From Tetrapyrgos nigripes (lineage: Eukaryota; Basidiomycota; Agaricomycetes; Agaricales; Campanellaceae), in NCBI GenBank assembly GCA_013368315.1, contig JAACJM010000047.1, positions 1 through 64,000 on the forward strand: 64,000 nt of DNA. Reading direction: 5' to 3'. Shown here piece by piece: positions 46,028 to 56,868 of the stretch. Position 1 is the first letter of the stretch. Each line of letters opens with the position of its first letter. The notes under the pieces are model-generated. The model had not been told where the DNA came from, made no database searches, and was given only the letters and a program-made list of their open reading frames with translations. Both the position numbers and the translations under genes were made by a program.

Positions 46028-47827
46028 CTAGTCCAGGTGGATAATCACATCGCCGAGGTTTCCTACCATCTTGTGCTTGTCGCTTCCATCACCCCATTTT
46101 CCTACCACAATCTTTTCCGGTACACTGTTCAAAATCCGTACTTTGGTATGAGACTCGTGCAGAGCTTGATCCAAGGCCGATTGAACACTTTCATTGGTGT
46201 CTAGCGACTCGCCGTCTAGAAATTGAACAGAGAGGGTTGCGATCATACCCATGAGCTTTACGCTTGTCTTGTTTCTAATAAACGGGAAAAGAGGGAAATC
46301 GGAGAATGAAGGATGTGAGCATTTCACTGTATAATGATGTTAGTATTAGCCTCAAGCGTGATAAAGAGTATAGGAAAAGACCTGCCTAGAGTGAGGAGTG
46401 TAGCGCCAAACGCTTTCGCAGCCAACTGTAAGCGTTCAAAATGATCAGTCCAAAGAGTGAACCCTTCAGAATTGATGATGAGCATGCGTGGTAGTTTGCC
46501 GGTCATATCGTCGTGAGGTGCCCCATTTCCATTCAGAGCAGACTGCTCGTCACTAGCCTTGTGCATCTGTTTTAAGGGTACAGGGCCAGGAGAAGGGAAA
46601 GGGTCCATCCACGGGTCCAGAACCAAGCAAGTAGAAACGGGCAGAGGTTCATAACGTTCAGGAGGGTGCGTCGAGAGAATAGAAAACTGCAGCAAAAGTT
46701 GAATAAAAAGAACTAACGCGATTCACTTCAATATACTTACCAGTGTACATCCTCCAAATGAATGTCCTGCTAGCTGTAAATGTTCCAAATCGACCAATGG
46801 CACACCACTATCCTGAGGAATCCAACTGCTCAAGGGTATCTCGCTTCCATCTACGCTTCGGATCTCAACGTCCTTTTCCCCCTTCAGAAACCGCGAGAAG
46901 GTCTCAAAGGTGTGGTAGACTTCGTGACGACGAATGACTAACTGGTCAGTTCGTAGAGGTAAAGGCGGAGGAGCATCGAGTTCAGGATGGGTGATCTCGC
47001 TTTCCCAACTAGACAACAAAATAAGCACACGAGCAGAGAGATATGAACAAGACCACTTACCTCGCATCCTTGGTGTTCACGTACAGTATAGCTCGTTTTG
47101 AACCTGATTCCGCAGAGTTGGCAACAGCAGCATGCGCACTTCCATCATGATGTTCGATAGCTAGTACAATTCTGCCCGACGCAGCGATCCGAGTGCATAT
47201 TTGGCTGGAACGAGGAGACTCGTCAATAGTACGTTATGAACAGGCAAATCTGCATACCTGTAGGCAGTACGACTGCCGCCTAGACCATGAGAGAAAATGA
47301 CAAGCGGCCACTTCTTGCTGGAGGGCGGGCTCTGAAGCGGGGCGTTGACGTATGCTGGAATCTGAAGGTCATCGTTGTCAACATGCAGACCATTGAACAG
47401 ACTCGGGAACAGACTTCGACGAACTGCCCATATAGATAGACGAGGGGCCAGGTAATAACGACAGACAACCAGTATCTGAGCCCTAGTGCAGTGATTGGTC
47501 AAGAATGAATGAAGAAGAGGCACGCGACCTACCGAGGAATAAGGCATACCCCCTCTGGTCAACGCTGAGCGGCCTTGATTTGGTGTATTAGAACTAGAAC
47601 ATGCCCTTGGATAGCAACCATTCTCACCGACTCAACCAAGGCGGACCCTTCTTAGCTTTTTTGGGTGGAACGTCGCAAGGATAATAGGCTGTAAAACAGA
47701 TTTCGTCTAGCAGCAACCGTCCATTCCGTTTAATTTTTGCAGAACCAGCAGTGACAGGAGGATTTACAGAAGTAATGAATGTAGTCGACCCTACAGGGTA
47801 CCCATCGGGTGCAGGAAGGGAAAACAT
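46028..47827 (-). CDS. Platelet-activating-factor acetylhydrolase-like lipase
   Basis: ATG 47827 gives MFSLPAPDGYPVGST. Family blocks: ITSVNPPVTAGS, LLDEICFTAYYPCD, WAVRRSLFPSLF, PLVIFSHGLGGSRTAY (oxyanion region), VLAIEHHDGSA, and the nucleophile elbow LAGHSFGGCT in its own exon near 46750. DPWMDPFPSP carries the acid candidate, and KCSHPSFSDFPLF a likely catalytic His. At least six introns occur, all short. The C-terminus ends LGDVIIHLD. There is no obvious signal peptide, so an intracellular PAF-AH-II-like enzyme hydrolysing short or oxidised sn-2 acyl groups of phospholipids is most likely. Confidence 0.88.
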
Positions 47828-48001
47828 GAGAATAAAATCGGCGCTGGCTTCCCGCCGGTGTCCATCGCAATTGCTTCCAGGAAAATCAAATTTGCATCAA
47901 TGACCTCACATCTTGAAAGATTTATCCACTGTTCAAGCTAGGTATATCCTACATTACACAATATGATATGGCACAATAGCTTTCTAAGTACTATCGATTG
48001 T

Positions 48002-50709
48002 TCAAACTCCTTTGCCAGCGTCCTCTTTCAGCGATACGATGCGGTTCAATACCAAGTAGTCGCCTTCTGCAAGAGCGGGCTTCACATCGTCTCCTTGGTC
48101 CAAACAAGCGGCCTTTGTGTCCTTGTCAAGTGCAAAGTACGCAATCCGAAGACCCTGGAACCGTACACACTCATTCCCAACCAACGAGTCATTTCCTGCC
48201 CTCTTGAAACTGTCTGCCTTGGCGTCGATGTAGGTCTTTTTGGCCAACGACCAAAAGCCCACCTCGATCATGGCGTTTCGTATAACCTCCAAACTGTCCG
48301 GATTAATATCTTTCCTGAAGTCAGGAGAAGCAGCAGGATTATCACTCTTAAATAGTCGATGATGGATTCGTGTTTCGTCTATCCGTACGGGACTCCCAGA
48401 AGGCGCGTGCTCTGCCACCCACTGGATGAATGCTTTGGGCTTCTTGATGTTATTTTGGTTCTCGACGCGACAGACCAACTCTGTCACTTTCCCTGTCGTG
48501 GGATCCAAGTTGTGGGACGTGCAAGTGATGCCATAAGGAGTTTGGAATAGACCAACGGTCTTCCCGGGAGCAAGTCGGAAGTAATCTTTAGAGTCCTCTA
48601 GGCGGAAGTCATCTGCGTCGATGTAGAGTGTACGCGTGAAGGGAATCGTTGTGCTGCCGAGCTCTGCCACTTTGGGGTGCAAAGCTTTTTCAACCAACTC
48701 CAGGTGATCCTCTGGTAAGTTCTCGATGGTAACCTTAAGAGGATTCATGACCATCAACAACCGCGGTGCAGAGCCTTCAAGGTACTGCCTGACGGACTGC
48801 TCGAAGCGACTGATTTCGATATTCGAGGCTGCTGTTGAGACGCCTAAGCCACTGACGAAGGAGATGATGGCTCCAGGTGGTACTCCGCGTCTCCTGAGAG
48901 CAATAACGGTGTACAGACGGGGATCATCCCACCCAGAGACATGCTTCTCGTTTACCAGAGCCAGAATCTTTCTCTTGGACGTTATAGTCCCCTCCAAGCT
49001 AAGTCGTCCATATTCAGACTGTCTGGGTTTGTAGACTTCAACAGCATCACATAACCATTCATATGACTGACGGGATGCGATGAACTCTGTTGTGCATAAA
49101 GAATGTCTAAAAAGAACAAATCAGCTACAAGTCAACGGCAAAACACCAGACATACGATATGTTCTCGAAACTATCAACTAGACAGTGGGTAAAGTCGTAT
49201 GTTGGATAAATCTTCCAGGCATCCCCGGTACGATGATGAGGCGTTGTGAGCACACGATATGCAGTCAAGTCCCACATCTGAGGATTCCCATCGTTCAGGT
49301 CTTGTTTCATGCGCAGATTAGCTTCTTTGGGGCGGTAGTGACCATTCTTCATCTTCTCAAACTCCTCCAACGATTCAGAGACTGGGCGATCACGATGGAC
49401 ACAGGGTCTAGGTTTACCACGACTCTCTCCTCGATCAGTTTTGATCTGCTCCTCTGAAGGACTGTCAGCTTTGGAATGATTGAGAGCAGTTGAGGGAACA
49501 TACGAGTACAGTGACAGACGTATGCCTTCTCGCGTTTGATGAGTTCCACAGCCAATTCATACAGCTGAGTAAAATAATCGCTGGAGTAGGTGACCTTCCA
49601 GGGTTCATAGCCCAACCATCGTATTGTATCCAGTATGCTCTCGAAATATCTAGCTTCTTCCGCCTCAGGATTAGTATCATCGTATCGAAGATAACATTTT
49701 CCACCATGGAATGCTGCATAACCAAAGTTGACAAAGATGGCTTTGGAGTGCCCTATATGGAGATAGCCGTTGGGTTCAGGAGGGAAACGTGTCCAGACTG
49801 CACCTCCAGTGACAGCGAGATGTTGTTCACGGAGATGTGGATGTATCTGGGGATTTTCTCCGGGTTTATGAAGTGAACCCAAGAATCCTTCTTCAAAGAC
49901 CGTTTTCTGGGTAGGTTGGGATTCTGAGGTCGTTGCAGTTGCAGCTTTGGCAGGCTTGGTTTCTTTTTTCGGTTCCTGAATGGAATATGTAAGCGCCAAT
50001 GAGGACAGATTAGAAATCGTGCATACCTTGCCTTTGGGCGGGGCGGCTTGTTTAGGACCAAAGGTATCAAGGAAAGCTTTCTCCACAGCGTTTTTGATCT
50101 CTAAAGGACTGGCCCAGCGGAGAGAGGGAATGGCTTTAACACCGCTAATCGTTGCCCCTAGGTTATTCCATCCAGCAATAGCATTCGATGTTATGTATTC
50201 GGTAGTATGCTTGAGCAGTTCTTCAGCTGTTATACTGAAGCCTAAGGAGCGTGTCAGGAAAGACAGCACCCTTTAAACCAGACGAATAACGCACCAACTC
50301 CGCATTCTTTGTCAAAATCTGCATTATCGATAGGAGATAAATGAGAACCGACGTATTTGACAGCAGCTATTGAAGTAAGGCATTTAGCACGGTCCGTACA
50401 GCAGATTTGAAGCTGTTCCAACCTACCGAGAACTTGGTCTGTAGACTTTAAACTTCCGTCGAGAATCTTATTGACCACAAACTCTTCCTTCTCGCTATCC
50501 ACGTTGGATGATTTCGCTAGTTGACCAGCGAGAGCCGAGATCAGACTGGCTTGCTTTTCGTCGAGGCCTCGAGATGTCAGAGAGTACTTTTCGATCAAAG
50601 TCTTTAGGGTGGTTGCAGCTTTAGGAGATTTTGTCGCTTCAGCGGCTTTCGCTTGGGTTAGACCTATAGATTTGAACAAGGGAATGAGAGCATCTTCCTC
50701 TTTGGACAT
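48002..50709 (-). CDS. GLN4: Cytosolic glutaminyl-tRNA synthetase
   Basis: GlnRS charges tRNA-Gln. ATG 50709 gives [16 protein letters not shown]. The eukaryotic N-terminal appended domain is present ([32 protein letters not shown] link), followed by the class I catalytic core: [19 protein letters not shown] with the HIGH signature, [39 protein letters not shown], and the KMSKS-equivalent [12 protein letters not shown]. The anticodon-binding beta-barrel occupies the last exon ([26 protein letters not shown]). Introns are short and the last exon is long (48002 to about 49000). Nothing is missing. The stop at 48002-48004 follows DAGKGV. Confidence 0.96.
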
Positions 50710-50973
50710 CGCGCAGAGAATCTGAGTTTAGGTACAAGGAGAAGGATATACTTGTTCGAGTCAAGTGCAGCCATCGATCTACTCGTCCAAACAGAAGCAC
50801 ACAACGCGTTAAAGCGCGAGATCATAAAGATACTGATGAGTTATAATCCTACGATACCTATGTGGTAAGTAGCTGTCCGTAAGCTAGGTATAGTATGTGT
50901 AGTATGCGACGATGTTATGCAAGGAGTAATACCGAGGAAAACAACAGACAAAATGAAAAATCCAACCAAAAAG

Positions 50974-53680
50974 TTACATGTATCCCGAGCTGCCAGGCGC
51001 ACCATCATTATGTGGGCGCCCTTGAGGTCTCCCAAATAAAAGAGAGCTAGCATAGTGCTCTGCCGCATTCAAGTGCTGACGGAGACTTCTTTTAGTGTTC
51101 CTACCCCGAGCAGGATCCAGAGCATTTTGAGCTGTATCCTGAACAGCTGGTTCGGATGGGGAAGCGGGTTCACGATACGGCCATTCCACACCAGTTCCCT
51201 CCACTTGAGGTTCTACATTGAGGTTGTGTGAACTTCGGGATGAAGCAGCGCTGCTCAGCCCTGAACCTTGAGGCTGGGAACTCATGGAAGTGGCAGAAAA
51301 AGGTGGTTCCGGCTCGATAAATGGAGGTCTATGATGAGGTGGATGTGCTTGAGCCCGTCGTAGGTGATGTTGCTGAGGCATACTGGGACCTGCTCGACCA
51401 TGCCCGATTTCTGCAAAATTCAAGTCGGGCGTCATAACGCCACTATATCTGGGAGATATGGCTCCCTCTTGAAGTGAGCGGAAGAAGGCACCACCACTGC
51501 GGTTAGTGTCCCCACTTTGATTGGAAGCCACGTCGCTTCCTGCAGATTGGGTATTTTCGACAAGTGGAAGGACATCGGCCATGGTTCTTTGGCTTGGACC
51601 ACGCGCAGTTCTGGTCGATCTTGCGGCGACTAGCTGAGCATTCAGACGTGAAACAGCGTCATGGAGAGTTACCGGATGTTCTGAAGTATTGGTTGGGGGT
51701 GGGAATGAAGAAGGTCGTTGCTGTCGATTATCCACCGCATGAACGGCGTAGCGATGTCTGTGTGGTCGGTCATAGGTGATATGAGGAGTATTAAACTCCT
51801 CCTCTACTTCTTCTTCGGGCTCCATCTCGGGTTCTGGAGTATCTTCTTCGTGGTACGGTTCGTCGTATCCATCGTCTTCATACTCGGTATCGTCTGTACC
51901 ATTCATTTCTGTGATCCGATCAAACAGCTCGGTCAGGTAGGCACGCAGCTGGGAAACTCCTTTGCCAGAATAGACACAGAAAGAGGCCTGTTGGACGGAG
52001 TTGAAGTCCTAAGACAAGACACGTTAAGGAAGCTAGAATGTGCAAACGGTATAAAGTGAACAAACCTGAGGCGGCTCCCTGCAGAAACGCTGGAGCTCGG
52101 GTTGGCGAAATGCTGTTACGCCAGTAAGACTAAGGTGGGTAAGCTTGTGAAGCTTCTGAAGGAGGAAGTGGATGGCCATAACGGTAATCTGGTCGCAATA
52201 AGATAGGTGTATGCGCTCCAAAGTAGCATGACGGTCCGCAAGTGCATAGATACCCTCGTCAGTGATCTGATTGACTCTGACCAGACCGACTCGGCGCAAC
52301 TTGGGTAAGGAAGACAGTTCAAATACGGATAAATCCGTCAGCAGAACACAATCTGTCACCATATGAATAAGCTGCACTGAGCAACAGCAACAGATACTCA
52401 CTGGCAAAGTCAACGTATCTTAGGCGAGTACACGACCTGGCCAGGTTCCTAACTGAGCGATCCGTGATTTTGGCTGCATGGCCAAGATGTAGGTAGTGAA
52501 GATGTCGACCAAGTTTACAGATGTTATCGACGGCTCTGTCCGTGAGGAGACCACACTTGGACAGTACAAGGTTCCGGATTTTGGGAGCGTGTGATATGAT
52601 ACCTTCAACGGCATCATCGGTCACTAGGGGACATGCGGTCAAATCCAACATTCGGAGATGTTCAAATGTGAGGTTAATAATCAATGGCGACGGTTCACTC
52701 GTGCCGCGTTGAGAGTTGGGGAAGGGATTGGGTATGTCTGCCTGGACAGCATGTTCCTTTCGGAGTGGAGCAGGGAACGCGGCGTCAGTGAGTTCCGGGC
52801 AATGTGACAAGCGCATTTCACGCATGTTGGTTGAATAAGTCCATATATCCCGGATGGAAGCATCTGTAATGAGCTCGCAGTGGTTCAGATCGATCTCCAG
52901 AAGAAGAGGGCATGATTGAGCAAGAGCACTGAGAGGCTGGTCGGTGAGCCGTACAAGGCCACTCAGTTTGACCCGACGGAGCAAAGGGCAATTGGCGGCC
53001 AGAGCCGAAACACCGACATCGGAAACGTGTTTGCAACCAGCGAGGTTGATGCCTTGTAAGCGTTTTGCTACGGAAGCAAGACCGACAATGGCATTATCAG
53101 ACGTGTTTTCAACGCCGGTGAGGTCGACGGCAACGAGGTTGGGAAAGGAAGGAAGAACTCGAGTCAATGCTCCCTCGGACAGATTACTGCATCCGACCAG
53201 AGTCAAGCGCTCAAGGCGATCGCACCGAGCGAGAACCCCAAAAGCGTCATCCTTCATATCCTTGGAGAGGGAAAGGAAATTTAGACGGCGAATGAAGCTG
53301 GCATAGGTGAAAGTCTGGTCGGGCGTAGACAAAAGCCTGACCATCTTCATCAGGATGTCGATTTTGGTGAACGCGGGTTTATGCCAAAGAAGTTCGACCG
53401 AGCATTCGCACCAAGTGCGGGAGACCCGGAGTGCATTGTAGAGATCGCGAGTGGAATGGAGGTGCTTTAGGATATGAATGAGGATTTCTGGGGGCAAATT
53501 GGAAATGGGCGAGTATCTGTAACCTTGGCGGACGACGGGTAGTGATGATCGCTTGGAGGACCACTGGGCTGGGGAAATGGTGAGGGTGATGTCGGACTGA
53601 TTGTCGACGTCTTCAAAGGGAGTTGTCTTCCTGTGGTCGTCGTCGTCGTCGTCGCCGGAGAGAGATGTTGTAGAGGACAT
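50974..53680 (-). CDS. GRR1: SCF ubiquitin ligase F-box/LRR protein Grr1
   Basis: Grr1 (Pof2-like) recruits substrates such as G1 cyclins and nutrient-signalling factors to SCF. ATG 53680 gives MSSTTSLSG followed by a poly-Asp run. The F-box is SNLPPEILIHILKHLHSTRDL...VSRTWCECSV. A long first exon carries about ten Cys-type LRRs (LERLTLVGCSNLSE, LQGINLAGCKHVSD, LLEIDLNHCELITD). An intron at phase 1 joins VDFA to CVLLTDLSVFELS. The repeats end at QRFCREPPQ; then DFNSVQQASFCVYSG and LRAYLTELFDRITEMNG complete the conserved part. A long acidic and Ser-rich tail (EPEMEPEEEVEEEF ... LFGRPQG) ends at TAA 50974-50976. An upstream in-frame ATG exists near 53785 but would overlap the divergent gene's promoter, so 53680 is preferred. 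Confidence 0.93.
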
Positions 53681-53798
53681 ATTCTTTGGCCTTAGGAAAA
53701 CCATTGGGATGATGGTGGTTGAGAGCAACAGGCACCACGTGCAAACTGGTGGTTTATAGTCATCTTTGGTCTCCAGGCTAGTCATCCTCTTCAATGAT

Positions 53799-54264
53799 AT
53801 GAGCGACTCCTCCTCCTCCTCTTCGTCGTCGTCCTCGTCGTCGTCCTTCGAGGAACTCCTTCAGACCTCCAACTTGCCACCACCAGGTCCAGATCATTAC
53901 ACCGCAAGGCGCTCCTTGTGGCTCACAGGCAAACCCAACCACACACCTCCTTCTCCGCAGCCTCAGTCTACTTCACACCAGAAACTAACGGCTCTGCTCA
54001 ATACTCAGGGTGCCATATACAATGATGCAGTATGGGACGGTGGTGTGCGCAAAGTCTGGAGTGGTCTTTCGGGTGGCTCTACTCTCAAGAGGCCTCTACC
54101 GATGAATCTCGTTGTGAGATTAGCTGATTTCATGCGACGGATTCGTCTTCATTTCCTCCTTCTGATAGATCAAGGTCATCCATTCCGCCTGGATTCGGGA
54201 CGATACGTGGCCTGGCGGAGCTATCGCACCCGAACCTGACGATGTACTTCCGGAGGGCCTATGA
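53799..54264 (+). CDS. Small conserved-looking protein with N-terminal poly-Ser
   Basis: ATG 53799 gives MSD followed by an uninterrupted run of 14 Ser codons and FEELLQTSNLPPPGPDHYTARR. A phase-0 intron (donor after MNLV, acceptor TGATAG) joins the last exon, VIHSAWIRDDTWPGGAIAPEP, then DDVLPEGL and stop 54262-54264. Length is about 135 residues. The non-repeat part (GAIYNDAVWDGGVRKVWSGL) looks ordered and conserved in style, but I do not recognise the family. It is divergent from GRR1 (118 bp between starts) and convergent with LSM3. Confidence 0.68.
53808..53849 (+). repeat. TCC/TCG trinucleotide tract coding poly-Ser
   Basis: Fourteen consecutive Ser codons, mostly TCC and TCG, directly after the start of the gene at 53799. 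On the other side of the divergent promoter, about 53636-53656, a related GTC/GTC tract codes the poly-Asp run of GRR1 on the minus strand. Such tracts are prone to length change. Confidence 0.8.
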
Positions 54265-54416
54265 TTGTCCACACTCGTGCAGACGAGGCGTATCCCGGAA
54301 ATATCATATTTGTACAAAGGACCTTCAAGTATCTTTATTACAGTGCATTGGGATAGAGCAACAATACGACAACAAGCAAGAGAATAGGATCGTCCATGCG
54401 TACGGATCATGTTCGG

Positions 54417-54831
54417 GATGGTGGAGAAACCTGCGAGATGCGTGATGAGTTTGTCTCTTCTGCTGGGACTGTCTACGCACCAGAATCACCCCGTCTCCTC
54501 GAACGAATAGCATATCCATTTTTCGTTTAGCCACCTGGTTACCGTTCTTCTGATATGTACCAGTAAATGTCAAGTAAACACTTACGCTGACGGTTCCAGC
54601 TGCACCTTCGTCAACAATCATAATTGTCTCTTCTACATCGCTAAGAATCAAATTCATGTGGCCGTCGTATGCCTGAGGTAGGGTCAGAAAGTAATGGGCA
54701 GAAGCGCGTATACGCACATGCAATATTCCAGTCATTTCGCGGTCTCCCCTAAGTTTCACAAACACTCGTTCACTGAGCGACAGTCGTATGAGATCAAAGG
54801 GCTCCTGGATGCCCGAAGATAAAGGATCCAT
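54417..54831 (-). CDS. LSM3: U6 snRNA-associated Sm-like protein LSm3
   Basis: LSm3 is a ring subunit of both LSm2-8 (U6 snRNP) and LSm1-7 (mRNA decay). ATG 54831 gives [19 protein letters not shown]. Sm1: [18 protein letters not shown] followed, after an intron, by [16 protein letters not shown]. Sm2: [14 protein letters not shown]. The last intron (GTGCGT donor) joins ILV to SPPSRT and stop 54417-54419; reading past the donor would add a spurious basic tail. About 95 residues, normal for the family. The start codon faces that of U1-C, 76 bp away. Confidence 0.95.
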
Positions 54832-54907
54832 TGCGAGCGATGAGCGCGTCCAAGTATGAAAACGCCTACTTTTTTCAAGCTCCGCTGTCTTACCACTTAC
54901 GCTCACC
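54832..54907. promoter_or_regulatory. Divergent promoter shared by LSM3 and U1-C
   Basis: Seventy-six bases separate the two start codons, so both genes must share one short control region. The interval contains a CACTTACGCTCACC stretch next to the U1-C start. No TATA box is obvious. Both products act in pre-mRNA splicing, which fits co-regulation. Confidence 0.6.
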
Positions 54908-55859
54908 ATGCCAGTAAGTCTCAACATCTCTCAGTGACCATGTCACTAATTTCTTCTTTTCCAGAAACATTATTGCGACTACTGTGATGTCTTCCTAACT
55001 CACGATTCAGCTTCAGGTTTGTCTCTACGACGTACAAGATATTTACGTCCTAATTTTCATGACACAGTGAGAAAAGCACACAACAGCGGCAGGAATCATT
55101 TGGCAAACGTGAAGGATTACTATGCTTGTGCGTAGCCTCTCTGTACAGTACATCTCATACTAACTCATCTTTCCAGCTCTCGGTCACGACAAGGCGCAAA
55201 ATATAATTGACCAAATCACCGCAGCGTACGAGTCAAGTGGAGGCCCACCCCCCGGAGGTTTCGGTTTCGGACCACAGCATCTTGGAGGACCACCACCTCC
55301 ATCTTTCGGCGGTCCTCCGGGTATGCCTTTTGGTGGTGGACCACCTGGCTTCAATGGTCGTGAGTCTCCATACTTTCGCCGAAACGTACCGGTCATCTAA
55401 AATTTCTCTTTTGTAGCTCAGCCTCCATTCCCTCCTGGTCCCGGGTTCCCTATGATGCCTCCGCCAGGAGGTGCACCACCCTTCCCTCCCAACGGTGGTA
55501 TGCCTCCACCAGGAATGATGCCTCCCCCTGGTTTCGGAGGTAAGTCATGACTTCGTTGTTTAAAAATGCTTTATTCTCATATTTCTATTGATATAGGTGT
55601 CCCTCCATTCCCACCAAATGGCTCCCCAGGAGGAGCACCACCGTTCCCTCCCAATGCAACTGCTGGTGCTGGTGGACCTAGCCCTAATAATAATTTCTCT
55701 CCTCCTCCTCCTGCTAATTTCAATAACGGAGCTTTCCCAGGTCCAGGCGCACCACCATCCAACTCATCCAATGGACCACCATCGAGTGGAGGTGGTAGTG
55801 GCCCCAGCATCCATCCAGACCGGTTGAGAATGATGGGAAATCCCAATGGAGGCAGGTAA
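54908..55859 (+). CDS. YHC1: U1 small nuclear ribonucleoprotein C (U1-C/Yhc1)
   Basis: U1-C stabilises pairing between U1 snRNA and the 5' splice site. Six exons: 54908-54913, 54965-55016, 55068-55127, 55177-55359, 55417-55539 and 55597-55859. The first coding exon is only ATG CCA. Spliced, the protein begins [16 protein letters not shown], then [17 protein letters not shown], the Matrin-type C2H2 zinc finger of U1-C with both Cys and both His present. A helix [17 protein letters not shown] follows. The remainder is Gly/Pro/Met-rich ([17 protein letters not shown]) as in animal U1-C, ending in [16 protein letters not shown]. It is divergent from LSM3. Confidence 0.95.
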
Positions 55860-56091
55860 ATATAACAAACGTACGGTTTTTCTGTAAGAGGTAAATCGAT
55901 TCGATTATATGCCTTGACAAGTGGGTACCCATTCCTCCTCTGTATCGTAGTTTTTGTGAATGGTACATACATAGTGTCTCTTTGGAAATCCGAAGCTGTG
56001 AGGTCAACGGACTGTATATATATCCGGGCATGAGAAACTCAAACATTCAACAAATAACCGATACTTCCAAGTTCATTTCCGTAAGACCTTC

Positions 56092-56690
56092 ATGTCCACT
56101 CAGCCTCTGCTGCAGCGTACTGCTGCTAAGCGTATCGCTCTCCCCGTCCGAGTTGAACCCAAAGTTTCATTCGCCAATGAGCGGACATTTCTCTCATGGC
56201 TGCATTTCACGGTTGTACTAGGGGGTCTCGCCGTTGGCCTCCTCAATTTCGGTGATAAGGTGCGTTCTGCATTGTCTTTCCCTATGCACCTTCTCACTCC
56301 TAAACGCACCCATCTATCCAGGTCGGGAAGATTAGTGCTGCTATGTTCTCCGTTGTTGGTATGTCCTGGCGATTTGTTTGCGTGAAATAGTTAATGGAAC
56401 TTTATCCTCATCAGCCATGGGTATCATGGTTTACGCCCTCTACACATATCACTGGAGAGCTGCTTCTATACGTAGAGGAGGACGAGGGCCGTACGATGAT
56501 AGAGTGGGACCGGTGAGTACAAACGCCAACTTTTTCAATCCCAACATAGCTTAACCGAGATTACAGACAATTCTGTGTATCGCTCTGCTCAGTGCGTGTA
56601 TCGTCTCGTTCTTGTGTCGCTCTCAAGGAACTGACTGACTGTCTAGTCGCTATTGTTGTCAATTTTATATTGCGTTTCACCGAGTCCTAA
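56092..56690 (+). CDS. VTC1: Vacuolar transporter chaperone subunit Vtc1
   Basis: Vtc1 (Nrf1) is the small membrane subunit of the VTC complex that makes polyphosphate at the vacuole. Five exons: 56092-56259, 56322-56358, 56415-56512, 56567-56591 and 56647-56690. Sequence: [20 protein letters not shown] then [18 protein letters not shown] (first membrane helix, DUF202 type), a second at [18 protein letters not shown], a basic loop [16 protein letters not shown], and a third at [16 protein letters not shown]. About 124 residues. The conserved Arg of VRVEPK and the [10 protein letters not shown] motif are intact. It converges with SWC4. Confidence 0.94.
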
Positions 56691-56868
56691 AGGTTCTGGC
56701 CGTCCGCGTCCACCTCATAAAATTTCCTTACAGCCAACGTCAGTTATGATTTTACGCAAAATATATCGTTTCCATGCCTCCTCCATTGTTCTCCTCTCAA
56801 GGTCCGAACGCCGCCAATACATTCATCATGTTACAGAACAGAAAACTGTGTGGTCATAAGATGCTACG

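Noticed and set aside
53681..53794. Upstream start for GRR1
   Set aside because: It would overlap the divergent gene's promoter and adds residues unlike Grr1; ATG 53680 is sufficient.
54325..54470. Long basic C-terminal extension of LSM3
   Set aside because: It arises only by reading through the last intron; splicing gives the usual SPPS ending.
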